Assembly (NCBI GenBank): GCA_039704465.1
Contig: JASFAU010000014.1
Coordinates: 434,001 to 498,000 of the forward strand
Length of the DNA: 64,000 bases
Direction of reading: 5' to 3'
Origin: Plasmodiophora brassicae
Taxonomy: Eukaryota; Endomyxa; Phytomyxea; Plasmodiophorida; Plasmodiophoridae
Of the stretch, positions 44,198-53,801 are shown piece by piece. The notes beneath the pieces were generated by a model. The model searched no databases, was not told the origin of the DNA, and saw only the letters and a list, made by a program, of their open reading frames with translations. The number at the start of each line of letters is the position of its first letter. Within the stretch, counting starts at the first letter, position 1. The translations under genes were made by a program, and so were the position numbers.

Positions 44198-44614
44198 TTT
44201 CTAACCGGGCAACGCAGTTGAATACCATACAGCAAGCGACGTCATGCGAGCGGTCCCCTGTCGACCTTGGACGCATCAATCGTACGTCGCGTTTGTCTCT
44301 GCGAGACGGGGCGGGGGCGGCCGTGTGCGGAAACGCCGACGCCGAAACGAAGGGGAGGCATTCAACGTTGAACGCATTATCTGTGCAATAGTCCCACGCT
44401 GTCAGAGTTCCGGACGAGGGCGTCACGACAAGTGTGGTGCCGGCCAAGCAACGGCTGGTGCGGACGTCAAGTCGAAGAGGCGAGGACGGCAACCCGGGAT
44501 ATTGTTCATTTGTGTGCGTCTCGAGGGCCATGGGTGCGTGGACCCATCATCCGTCGTCAGCAGAGCGGCAGCAGCTCGTCCACGGAGTGCGCCCGACGGC
44601 AGTGCCGGAAGGCG

Positions 44615-47158
44615 ATGGCGGACTGGTCCGTCTTCGAGGTCGAGGTGCAGAACGCGCCCACCTCAGTCAACTCCTGGGTCCGGTACCTGGAGGCGCGCCA
44701 CCAGGACCCGCTCGATGCGCGCCGCTCGCTGTACGAGCGCGCGCTGCACGCCCTGCCGCTGTCGTACAAGATCTGGGTGCGGTACCTGCGCGACCTGGTG
44801 ACGGCGGCGCGCTCCCGCGACCTGTCCGCCTGCGCAGACGACGCCGCCGACGCCATTGTCGCATTCGAACGCGCCGTCGCCGTCCTGTCGCACTGCCCGA
44901 TCCTCTGGATGCTGTACGCGAAATTCCTCTGGGCGTTCGGGCAGGTCACCAAGACGCGCCTGACGTTCGATCGCGCCCTGCAATCGCTGCCCGTCACGCA
45001 GCACCATCACGTGTGGCGTTATTACACGGCGTTCGCCGCCAACCATCCCGCTCTCGGATCCAAGGTCCACGCCGCTGTCCCTGACGAGACCGCCGTCCGC
45101 ATCTTCAGGCGGTACGTCCACTTCGAACCGTCGGGGCGTTCGCAGTTCGCCGACGTTCTGCGACGCCTGAACCGGTACTCCGACCTGATGCAACTCCTGG
45201 CCGACTTGGTCAACGACGACGACTACGTGCCCGAGCACGGCAAGACGCGCCTGGACCTGTGGAACGAACTGTGCCGCCTGCTGGTCGAGCACGCCGACGC
45301 CGTCCCGTCGACAATGTCGGCCGACGCGGTCCTGCGCTCTGGCATGCAGCGCTATTCGGCGGAAACGGGCGCCCTGTGGGTGTCGCTGGCCCATTACTAC
45401 GTACGTCTCGGGCAGTTCGAGAAGGCGCGCGACATCTTCGAGGAGGCCATGGACACGCTGGTGACGATCCGCGACTTCACGGTCGTGTTCGACGCGTACG
45501 CCAGCTACGAGGAGAGCATGCTGGCCGCCAAGATGGAGGCGGACGACGATGCGGTTGACGATGATGACGATTTCAACATTGACGGCGACGATGTCGACCT
45601 GCGTCTGATGCGGCTCGAGAACCTGATGAACCGTCGCCCGCTGCTCGTGAACTCGGTCCTGTTGAGGCAGAACCCGTACAGCGTCGGCGAGTGGCTGAAA
45701 CGCGTCCGGATCGTCGGCGAGGACGACGACGAGGCCGCCCTGCGGACGTACGTTGACGCGATCGACACGATCCGCCCCGCCGAAGCGGACGGCAAGCTGT
45801 CCCAGATCTGGATCGGGTTCGCCGGCCTCTACGAACGGAGCCGGGACGTCGACAGCGCCCGGGTCGTCTTCGAGCGCGCTGTGGCGGTCCAGTACCGAAC
45901 TGTCGAAGAGCTCGCTGACGTGTGGTGCGCCTGGGTCGAGATGGAGCTGCGTTTGAAGAACTTCCAAACGGCCCTGGATGTTGTTCGCCGTGCAACGGCA
46001 GCGGTGCCCGAGAAGCGGGATCGTGCCAAGGCGGACGCGTACCGGCCCGTGCAGGAACGCGTTTGGCGGTCGACCAAGCTGTGGAGCCTGCGGGTCGACC
46101 TGGAGGAAAGCGTCGGTTCGCTGGAGTCGGCGCGCGCCGCCTACGACCGCATGATCGAGCTGAAGGTCGCGACGCCGCAGACGATCCTGAACTTTGCCGC
46201 GCTGCTCGAATCGCACCGGTTCTTCGAGGACGCCTTCCGGGCGTACGAGAAGGGCCTGGCGCGGTTCGAGTTCCCGCACGCCATGCCGATCTGGAAGACG
46301 TACCTGACCAAATTCGTGCAACGTTATGGCGGCAAGAAGCTGGAGCGCGCCCGCGAACTGTTCGAACAGGCGGTGGAAGGCGCGCCCGCCGACAGCGCCA
46401 AGGTCCTGTACCTGATGTACGCCAAGCTCGAGGAGGATTACGGTTTGGCACGGCACGCCCTCCAGATCTACGATCGTGCCGTACAACGCGTCAAGGACGA
46501 TGATAAGCTGGAGCTGTTCCAGATCTACGTGAACAAGGCCGGCGAGTTCTTTGGCGTGACGCGGACCAGGGAGGTCTACGAGAAGGCGATCGCGACGTTG
46601 CCGCGGGCGCTGATCAGGCACGTCTGCCTGCAGTACGCCCAGCTGGAGACGCGCCTGGGCGAGGTTGATCGCGTCCGCGCGTTGTACACGTACTGTAGCC
46701 AGTTCTGCAACCCGAACACGGACACTGTGTTCTGGCAGACGTTCCACGACTTCGAGGTGCAGCATGGCAACGAGGACACGTTCAGGGAGATGCTCAGGGT
46801 CCGGCGCACGGTCGCCGCCGACATGGCCCAGACGCACTTCGTGTCGGCGACCTTGGCGCAGGCGAACGCGCTGGCCGCGGCCGCGGGTGGCGAAGCCACG
46901 ATCGCCAAGAACGAAATGGAGGCGCTCGAAATGCAGGCTGAACAAGCAGCGCCCGCGATCCTGGCGACGACGCCGGCGGTGAACCCGGATGAGATTGCGC
47001 TGGCTGACGAAGAGGAAGAGGAGGAAGAGGAGCCCGATGTGCGCATCGAGCAGAAGACGGTGCCGCAAGCGGTCTTCGGTAGCGTTAATGCCCCAGCGGC
47101 GGCGGCGGCCGCCACGAAACCGCTTGGCGCGCTGGCCAGGTTTAAGAACAGGGTCTGA
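44615..47158 (+). CDS. SYF1: pre-mRNA-splicing factor SYF1 (XAB2), HAT-repeat protein
   Basis: A single 847-residue frame without introns. It begins MADWSVFEVEVQNAPTSVNS and carries half-a-TPR (HAT) repeats throughout, each with the W...E.....AR.+++RA...P pattern: WVRYLEARHQDPLDARRSLY, ILWMLYAKFLWAFGQVTKTR, ALWVSLAHYYVRLGQFEKAR, IWKTYLTKFVQRYGGKKLER and others. A conserved block SVGEWLKRVR and the late segment HETYEKAI-type repeat (TREVYEKAIATLPRALIRHV) match SYF1. The C-terminus is acidic (ADEEEEEEEEPDVRIEQKTV) and ends ALARFKNRV. SYF1 is a scaffold of the Prp19/NineTeen complex in activated spliceosomes and, as XAB2, in transcription-coupled repair. Length is normal for the family. Confidence 0.96.
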   Translation: MADWSVFEVEVQNAPTSVNSWVRYLEARHQDPLDARRSLYERALHALPLSYKIWVRYLRDLVTAARSRDLSACADDAADAIVAFERAVAVLSHCPILWMLYAKFLWAFGQVTKTRLTFDRALQSLPVTQHHHVWRYYTAFAANHPALGSKVHAAVPDETAVRIFRRYVHFEPSGRSQFADVLRRLNRYSDLMQLLADLVNDDDYVPEHGKTRLDLWNELCRLLVEHADAVPSTMSADAVLRSGMQRYSAETGALWVSLAHYYVRLGQFEKARDIFEEAMDTLVTIRDFTVVFDAYASYEESMLAAKMEADDDAVDDDDDFNIDGDDVDLRLMRLENLMNRRPLLVNSVLLRQNPYSVGEWLKRVRIVGEDDDEAALRTYVDAIDTIRPAEADGKLSQIWIGFAGLYERSRDVDSARVVFERAVAVQYRTVEELADVWCAWVEMELRLKNFQTALDVVRRATAAVPEKRDRAKADAYRPVQERVWRSTKLWSLRVDLEESVGSLESARAAYDRMIELKVATPQTILNFAALLESHRFFEDAFRAYEKGLARFEFPHAMPIWKTYLTKFVQRYGGKKLERARELFEQAVEGAPADSAKVLYLMYAKLEEDYGLARHALQIYDRAVQRVKDDDKLELFQIYVNKAGEFFGVTRTREVYEKAIATLPRALIRHVCLQYAQLETRLGEVDRVRALYTYCSQFCNPNTDTVFWQTFHDFEVQHGNEDTFREMLRVRRTVAADMAQTHFVSATLAQANALAAAAGGEATIAKNEMEALEMQAEQAAPAILATTPAVNPDEIALADEEEEEEEEPDVRIEQKTVPQAVFGSVNAPAAAAAATKPLGALARFKNRV

Positions 47159-47285
47159 ACGTGTGCACGGGGGGCCTCTGCAATATACAGACATGTCTAT
47201 GCCAATGGTGGTCGTGCACCGGTGATGCTCCGCTGCACATGTTACAGTATAACGCAATCGCAGCCGTGTACAATGATTGTAACAA

Positions 47286-49904
47286 TCAATCCAGGGAGAG
47301 ACCCTTCGAGAGCAGGAATGCCCTCTGGTTTGGCTCCCGACCGAGGAACTGGCGGAGGCTGTCGATCGCGTCTCGCGAGCCTCCGGGAGCGAGAATCATG
47401 TTGCGATAGTCGTCGCCGACGGCGGGGTCGAGAAGGTGGCCCTCCTTGAACCGCGATGCAAACATGTCCATGGAGTAGACCGAGCTCCACATGTAGCCGT
47501 AGTACTGGCTGTCGTACCCACCAGCCAGATGACCAAACGATGCAGCGAAATTGGTACCCGGCGTCATTGGGACACCTAGGATCTGCTGCTGCAGCGTCGC
47601 CAACAGGGACTTGGTGTCAGATTTCGGGCGGGAGTGAATGGTCTGGTCGAACAGCCCAAACAGCAGTTGTCGCTTCTCGGTCAGCCCCGCGTTGGCGTTC
47701 TTGCTGCGAACAAGCTTCCCGATCAGGTCGTCGGGGAGCTTCTTCGAATTGTCGTCGACGTGCCCAGACAGGAGCAACAGCGTTGATGCTTCCCAGCACC
47801 AGTTTTCGAGCATCTGGGAGGGGCACTCTGTGGCATACGTTAGATGCAGTGAAACACAAAGCGTTGGAGAGTCCGTTTGAGATACCAACGAAGTCGCGCT
47901 CCACACGTGTGCCAGAGAACCGGGCCCATTGCACATTGGAGCACAACTGGTGCATCACGTGGCCGAACTCGTGGAACAGCGTGACGACCTCCTGATGTCG
48001 CAGAAGCGACGGCTTTGAAGGCGCCGGTTTCGTGAAGTTGGTCACCATCGCAGCGACCGGAATTTGAGGGCCCGCGCTCACAGATCGCTTGTTGCATTGC
48101 GCCTAGAGGAGCAAACTCCGTCAGCACCATCGCCCCTCGCGAACGTGACATCCAATCAACCTGCAGGCCAAAGACAGCTGCGTGCCCGTACTTCCCTATG
48201 TAGGCCGCGGCGTCAGAACCAAGTCACGTGCTGAACAGCGGAACGTCACACGGGTACCTTCGCGGGGATGAAGGTCCAGGTAGAAATAGCCCACCAGTGT
48301 GCCAGTACGCGAATCATGGACGGCAAACAGTTCGACATCGTCATGCCAGGCCTTGGCATTGTCCACGCGAGTGAACTTGAGCGACAGCAGCTTCTGGTAT
48401 ATTTCGAGCATGCCCTTCATCACGACATGCAACGGGAAGTACTGCTTGATGACTTCGTGGTCCACATCATACTTGGTTTTCTCACGCAAGTTGAGATAGA
48501 ACGAGAAGTCCCACTGGTTGATGCGACCATCGAAGGGTTCGCCGCGCGCCGCTTTGTCTTGACGCTTGAGCTCCAGAAGTTCAGCCAGCTCATCGTCTGC
48601 CAGAGCCTGGAGCTTGACGTTCAGTGACTCCAGGAATTCGCGAACCTTGACGGGTGACTTCGCCATCCGAATATCCAATGTGTACGTAGCATGGTCGGGG
48701 AACCCAAGCAGGTTGGCTTTCTCGTGACGCAATTCAAGAAGGCGCTCAAGGATGGGCGTGTTGGGGTCCTTGCACCGGCTGTTGAACGTGAACTCCACCT
48801 GCCGACGCGTGTCCTCGACCTTGCAGAGTTTCATGACCGGTACCGATTCCGGGTACTTCATCGTGACAATATACCGCCCGTCGTCCGACTTGTTCAATCG
48901 TTCCAGAAAATCAGAAGGCATGCCTTCCAGCTGGTCCTCGGTGAACAGACACTTCGAGTTCTCTTCGCCCAAGTTCCTCGAGAACTCGATCTGCTTCTCC
49001 GTGATCTCCTTCTGGATCGCCTGGACCCGTGTACGAGTTGCTTCATCCAGCTCCAGGCCGTTCCGGCGAAAGTCACGAAGCAGCCGATCGAGCAATCGAC
49101 GATCCTCAACGTCCAGCCCCTTCGGATTCGACCGATCGAACCGGACGAGGCTGTCGAACACGTCTTTCCGCATCCCACTTTCAACTTTGAAAACACGCAA
49201 GTCAGATCATGTATCGGTTTGGAAGATCGTAGCAAGCACGAACCGAAGTAGGCGGTGACCTTCTTATCGGCGTCAGCGCACGCGTCGCGAATGCCTTTAT
49301 CAGCGTGAACATGTTGCATGAATTCGCAACTGGTGATGATGGGTGATAGGATGCGTTCCTGATCGGCGAGCGGAAGTACAGTATTCTCGAACGTGTGCTT
49401 CCCGTCAGGTACGGCGGCGACGCCGTCCTCAATCTGTTTCGAGCGCGTAATGACCTCATCGGCCAGCGCCGCGATCGCATCAACGTCCAGATCGAATCGC
49501 AACTTGGAGTGAGCCGCGATCGGTGACGCTTGCCGAATCGCGTCGTCGAACACTTCAAGGGGGACGTCGTTCAAAGCCGCGCCGAGAACGTCGACGAACG
49601 CCTCTAGACAATAAATCAGTCACAAGGCCATTCCCGAAGACAACTCCCATGCACTACGATTGGACAGCTTGGAGGATACGTCCGGGACGCCGACCAGCTT
49701 GCAAACGGCCTGCGCTGCCGACACCCGCCCATCCAGGCTCCGCAGGACCTGGCGCCTGAATGCATTGACCATTGACATCCGCGGCCCCAGGCCAAGTTCC
49801 ACAATGACGCCGCCGAATGGAACAGCACCCGGGGCCGCAATACCAAAAACGTTCGTAAAATCGATGTTGCTGGTTTTTGCGGAAACGCTCAACAGTTTGT
49901 CCAC
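47286..49904 (-). CDS. M3 family zinc metallopeptidase (thimet oligopeptidase/neurolysin-like)
   Basis: Six or more exons, ~750 residues. The catalytic HExxH is in [19 protein letters not shown], followed by [16 protein letters not shown] across a splice junction, matching the distal zinc glutamate region of thimet oligopeptidases. Other blocks: EVDKK-type [70 protein letters not shown] and [18 protein letters not shown]. The enzyme cleaves short peptides. An N-terminal exon (49904 to about 49670) adds ~75 residues before the first recognisable M3 region and is joined by a GTAGTG...TCTAG intron. No clear mitochondrial presequence is visible. All zinc ligands are present. Confidence 0.92.
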
Positions 49905-50058
49905 AAATATTTAAAGGCTATGCCCCGCCCTGTACTCGGCATCCATGTCATTGTACGCACCAGTCACCCGTCGTTTCGCTTGGCGGCCAGCGGTATCCAC
50001 CCGTACCCGGCTCATTGCCGACAGCGTTCCAACCGCCACACACCATGCGTTTTATCCC

Positions 50059-50523
50059 AAATGATGAAGTGAGCGAGGCATAAGCCGTTCGAAACGACCC
50101 TGCCGGCCGGTGACGACTCCGCCTGGGTCGACGACAACGGCGACGTCGTATTCCTGTCGGCCGACGCGGTTATTGTAGCATACAGGCGTTTACCTTCGCG
50201 AGCAGTGCCCAATTTTTCTGGCGCCATGCGTTGATTTTACACCCAGCAACCAGCACCGCAGAACACTCCGGCACTAGCACCGCGGAACATCCCGACACCC
50301 GGGGCTCAGACTCTGGCTGCCCACGCTGCGCGACTGCGGAATGAACTGGGGCATCAGCACGTGGCACGGCTGCATACATTGATTCATTCCATTAAACACC
50401 CGACACTGCGCACCGCACTGATCACCGCAAACGGCACTGCCCACGAGACAACCTGTTGATACCATGCTGGAAGTTCCTGACGCGCGCAGTCGTCCTGGCC
50501 GTGCGTTCCGTACGTGATGGCGG
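50059..50523 (+). pseudogene. inverted, fragmented relic of the Zn2Cys6-PAS gene
   Basis: Three segments on the plus strand are similar, in the same order, to the minus-strand PAS-gene exon at 50783-50913. Segment 50059-50082 (AAATGATGAAGTGAGCGAGG...) matches the NDEVNEAY codons. Segment 50177-50230 matches the YFREQSVCFLAPC codons. Segment 50461-50523 matches CWKFLTESSWPCIAYVLA. The gaps are 94 and 230 bp of unrelated sequence, bounded by repeated GCATA (50078-50082 and 50178-50182) and CCATGC (50225-50230 region and 50462-50467). An in-frame stop and shifts make it non-coding. The 230-bp insert contains a Cys-rich open frame on the minus strand. Confidence 0.75.
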
Positions 50524-50605
50524 AAGCGTGCCGTTAACCGCAACCGTTTTATCTGGGACCTGCGTCTGGATGAAAGCGAGGAATACAGCAATATGACGAA
50601 GAGCT

Positions 50606-51801
50606 TTAGTATGTGATTTGGTCAATATCGTAAACGGCTCTCCAGAACCATGCGCGCTCCTTGCCCGGCTCGCAGACGTTGAAGCTCTGCACGAGCATGA
50701 AGCAGCGACCCTGCACGGTACGGCCGTCTCTGCAGACGAACGTTTGCCTGCAGCAGTGCATGGTGTCGCCGCCCTCTATGGCGTTCTTCGCCAACACGTA
50801 CGCAATGCACGGCCAGGACGACTCCGTCAGGAACTTCCAGCATGGAGCCAGAAAACAGACGCTCTGCTCGCGAAAGTAGATGCTTGTGTATGCCTCGTTC
50901 ACTTCATCGTTTGTGTAACCGAATAGCGCTTCTGCAGCCTTGTTCATCGTCGCTACACGATGCATATGGGTCCCTTCTAGGGGACGGAACAAAGTTAGAT
51001 AGTGCACCAGACAGGCGGCTGCATAGCTCGTCTACCAATGACCAGCGTCGACATCAGAATCACGTTTGACTCGCTGAAGCATGTCGTCAGGGGAAATGGC
51101 AAAGATGCCGGTGCAGCCAAAACCGTCCATTCGCCGCTCTTAATGTCCTCCTCGACACATAACTGGTCATCCGGCAACAGCTGTCCAATAGGCCCTTTGA
51201 GATACGCATCCCTATAGACAGATGACTCCAACTCAGCAACCGATGCGTTTCCCTGTCCCGACGTGCGCAATGGCTACTGTTGAAAGGATGGCAGGTTATG
51301 GATGAACTCAGGCGAGAAGTAGTGGTGCCCACATGCCGTCATCTGTCTGAGCTCTTCCGGCATAATCCTAGACGTCTCCAGCGGTGTCGGTACCGACAGC
51401 GACGATTGCGCAGTGCATGGGAGAGTAAAATCATGGAGACTTCGAAGGTCCGCAAGGCAATCAGCGATGGTCCCGAGCCGTACACATCGTAAACACGGCC
51501 GGAAATCGCTACATCGTACTTTGCTTCGCACCTGCGCACCAGTGTCAGAAACAAAAGTATGGGGAGTTCGGTTCAGGCGTTAAAACCATACGCAACACGA
51601 GCAGGCGGCTGCCGCCCGTGGTGCCCGCCCTTTGGATTGCGATGCGGACGGCACGACGACTCGATCAGCACATTCCGTCCCTGACCTGCTTTGGCACTGG
51701 TTGCATGGTCGCTCGCCGTTGCACTTCACTTTTCGGCTAGCGCACGATGCGCATGCCGACCGCTGGCGCGGGGTCACCTTTGGCGCGGCCTTGCCGGACA
51801 T
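50606..51801 (-). CDS. transcription factor with two tandem Zn2Cys6 clusters and a PAS domain
   Basis: At least four exons. Exon 1 encodes a first fungal-type binuclear cluster: CASCASRKVKCNGERPCNQC then QSRSGTEC (C-x2-C-x6-C-x5-C-x2-C-x7-C). Across a ~60-nt intron (GTATGG...GCGCAG) a second cluster is assembled: ACSCC joined to VRSKVRCSDFRPCLRCVRLG then TIADC, with the same spacing. A linker region (HHYFSPEFIHNLPSF) precedes a PAS-like domain (MNKAAEALFGYTNDEVNEAY, YVLAKNAIEGGDTMHCCRQT, FVCRDGRTVQGRCFMLVQSF) to the stop at 50606. Single Zn2Cys6-PAS regulators are known from fungi (ERT1/AcuK type). A double cluster is unusual. It is likely a nuclear DNA-binding regulator. The internal exon around 51000-51210 could be read two ways. 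Confidence 0.8.
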
Positions 51802-52116
51802 TCTGCGAATGCAGCACGAAGCGTTACAGAGCGTATCCCACGCGGCCCGTCACCTAACCAAACACGCTTCCGCAGCTGCGTTATACGCCGATATGGAGGG
51901 CGATAGATAGCAGAGCGGCCAGTCGAGTGAGGAAACGGCGCCGTCGTCCCACGGGGCGGGGGGTCGGCATTTCACGGCCCGCGTGTCGATGTTACTCGGT
52001 CACGTCGACACACGCAGTTTCAAATCCCCGATCCGGGACCCCTGGTCACTGTGCGTTGCGCGATGGAAACACGATAGCGCTACAGGGTAGCGCCGGTGTA
52101 GAGCGGGGCTCCATAG
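51802..52116. other. intergenic region with no supported gene
   Basis: About 315 bp between the Zn2Cys6-PAS start and the left end of the Harbinger-like element. Open frames have no recognisable content. It presumably carries the promoter of the regulator gene. Confidence 0.35.
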
Positions 52117-52354
52117 TTAGGGTGCGTCTGGCAACCGGAAAAATCGCAATTTTTGGCCCAAAAATTGCATTTTTCTCAGTAAAATGGCATTTCTTGAAAA
52201 ATAACATTTTTGTAGCGTCTGGCAAACCATCTTCAGATTTTGGAAAATGCCATTTTTCGAGATTGAGCTCTGAGCTCAATTTCGAAAAATGGCATTTTGA
52301 AGCGAGCGCCAATGCCGGACGCGCACGCCGTGTTGGGCGACCATGGGGTACTCC

Positions 52355-53177
52355 TATGGCTCTGTATAATACACCCGAGGTCCTGTATAATACAAAAAGT
52401 GTATAATACCTGTATAATACTGGTGAATAATACAGGTATTTAATACAGCCTATTGGAAATGCATTCAAAGATGTTTGTATTCATTCCGAGATGGATCAGG
52501 GCCTCAGACGCTCAGGGCAGTTATCTCGCGCGTTCTGATCAAGTTGTCATCGGCTCGAACAGCTCGATGTCTTCCGCAGCATCAAGGGCGATGATGCTAT
52601 CCAGCCCAATATCGGTGGCAGGATCGATGACGCTTTCGACAGAGAGACCGACAAGCTCCTCATCCTCGTCCTCGTCCTCAAAAACAAGATTGAGAGCTTC
52701 TTCGTCTGCTGCAGCGCGTTGCGAATACAATGACCCTGATCCACAGGCGGACAGCCTCTGTACAAACGCGTCATCGGAACGCGTCATACTGATTTCTTTC
52801 AACAGCGGCTTTGCATTGAATGCAACAGCTGTCTGCTTCATCACAGACGCCCCTTGCAAGCTGGCTCGTGTTGCCGAATGGACCCGCTTCGCTGCCTTAT
52901 GGTTTCGCTCACCACCGGCGGCATTAGTAACGAGGTTGTGGATCTTCACCAGTAGCGACGCCAGCGTAGATAGATGGTTATCGTCGATTTGCGCCCATAT
53001 CAACGCCGGCCGGTACTGCATGGCTTCAGCTAGCACAGAATCGGGCCCCCATCAGTGGTCGGCACTATATATAGGCACAGGGTGTATTTTATCGCTGTAT
53101 AATATTTCGTAGACCGTGTATTATATGTGTATTATACAGCAGGTGAATAATACAAATAAAAAAAATACAGAGCTATA
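52355..53177. mobile_element. hAT-like DNA transposon inserted in element A
   Basis: Bounded by an 8-bp direct repeat GGTACTCC (52347-52354 and 53178-53185), the target-site duplication size of hAT elements. Termini are imperfect inverted repeats: left TATGGCTCTGTATA, right (complement) TATAGCTCTGTATT. Subterminal copies of TGTATAATAC/GTATTATACA cluster at both ends (52362-52445 and about 53090-53160), as in hAT elements. The only coding content is a fragment resembling the hAT C-terminal dimerisation domain. At 823 bp it is an internally deleted, non-autonomous copy. Confidence 0.85.
52539..53036 (-). pseudogene. hAT transposase C-terminal dimerisation-domain fragment
   Basis: A 165-residue open frame. 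The part LATLLVKIHNLVT-like (LASLLVKIHNLVTNAAGGER, then NHKAAKRVHSATRASLQGAS) fits the end of hAT transposases, where a conserved ERxxSxxxxIxSxxRxxL block forms the dimerisation helix. The upstream catalytic and zinc-finger portions are absent. A Glu/Asp-rich tail (VFEDEDEDEELVGLSVESVI) ends the frame. It lies wholly inside the hAT-like element and is best read as a remnant, although the frame is still open. Confidence 0.6.
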
Positions 53178-53185
53178 GGTACTCC

Positions 53186-53597
53186 CGTTGATGGTGGCGG
53201 CGGCATGGTACTCGGTTATGTACCTGTTGAAGACGCCATGCCGCACGTCTAGCCTTTCAGGAAAGGCGTTCAAGTTGTCGTCCCACCCGAAGCCCGACAT
53301 GTCCAGCAGGCTTCGGAAATGGCCAAACTTCGTCTTCAGCTTCGCAACACGGTCAGCAACTCCAGACTTTCCACCACAGGTTGAGCTCACCGATTCGAAG
53401 TGGGTTTTTACCTGGCTCAGTGAATACTGAACACCGAACTTGGTGTTGAAATTCGCCAAGGCCGCAGTCCAAGCTTCTTTCTTAAAATTGTTTCCAGCCC
53501 GCTTACCGCGATCCGCTTGTTTCTGCAGCTGGCGCAACAAGTACTTGGACTTGGTGCCATCTTTCCAGTTGGCCGACACGCTGTCGCTCGCCACCAT
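53186..53597 (-). pseudogene. MYB/SANT-like DNA-binding protein of the Harbinger element, truncated by insertion
   Basis: From MVASDSVSANWKDGTKSKYL the frame follows the MYB/SANT-like (Myb_DNA-bind_3) pattern: initial W, leucine-rich helix (LLRQLQKQADRGKRAGNNFK), KEAWTAALANFNTKFG, SQVKTHFESV, and the hallmark LLDMSGFGWDDNLNAF near the end. Such proteins accompany Harbinger transposases and bind element ends. The frame runs across the right target-site duplication of the hAT-like element (53178-53185) into that element and stops at 53121, so the native C-terminus was displaced. The original continuation would lie beyond 52347. Confidence 0.75.
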
Positions 53598-53801
53598 TGC
53601 AAATGGAAATGCCGGCCCCGGCCGGGCCTGTCCCCTGCGGAGTCCGCGACGCCCGTTTCAGCCGTAGGACAAAACGCCATTTTTCTAGCGGGCGTCTGGC
53701 AACGCATCTCCATTTTCCGAGATGGGACTGGGAACCAAATGGTAAAAAATGGCATTTTCCGAAATGCCATTTTTCGCACTCGTTTGCCAGACGCACCCTT
53801 A

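Larger units (their letters stand above)
52120..53798. mobile_element. PIF/Harbinger-like DNA transposon (element A), split by a hAT-like insertion
   Basis: Left end GGGTGCGTCTGGCAA at 52120 and right end, read inward on the other strand, GGGTGCGTCTGGCAA ending at 53798: a perfect 15-bp terminal inverted repeat. TTA flanks both sides (52117-52119 and 53799-53801), the 3-bp target-site duplication of PIF/Harbinger transposons. Subterminal DNA is rich in AAATGGCATTTT-type repeats. Inside lies a MYB/SANT-like ORF on the minus strand, the accessory DNA-binding protein these elements carry; no DDE transposase is present. An 823-bp hAT-like element interrupts it. Without that insertion the element would be ~850 bp, so it is non-autonomous. 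Confidence 0.85.

Noticed and set aside
43847..44531. Additional long minus and plus frames around 43.5-44.5 kb as separate genes
   Set aside because: They overlap one another in several phases with Arg/Pro/Gly-rich composition typical of GC-rich shadows.
44663..47257. 864-codon minus-strand frame opposite SYF1
   Set aside because: It is the antisense shadow of a recognised HAT-repeat gene in high-GC DNA and shows no domain.
52360..52450. TGTATAATAC repeats considered as a CRISPR array or minisatellite
   Set aside because: Spacing is irregular, copies are in both orientations and they sit at transposon ends; the genome is eukaryotic.
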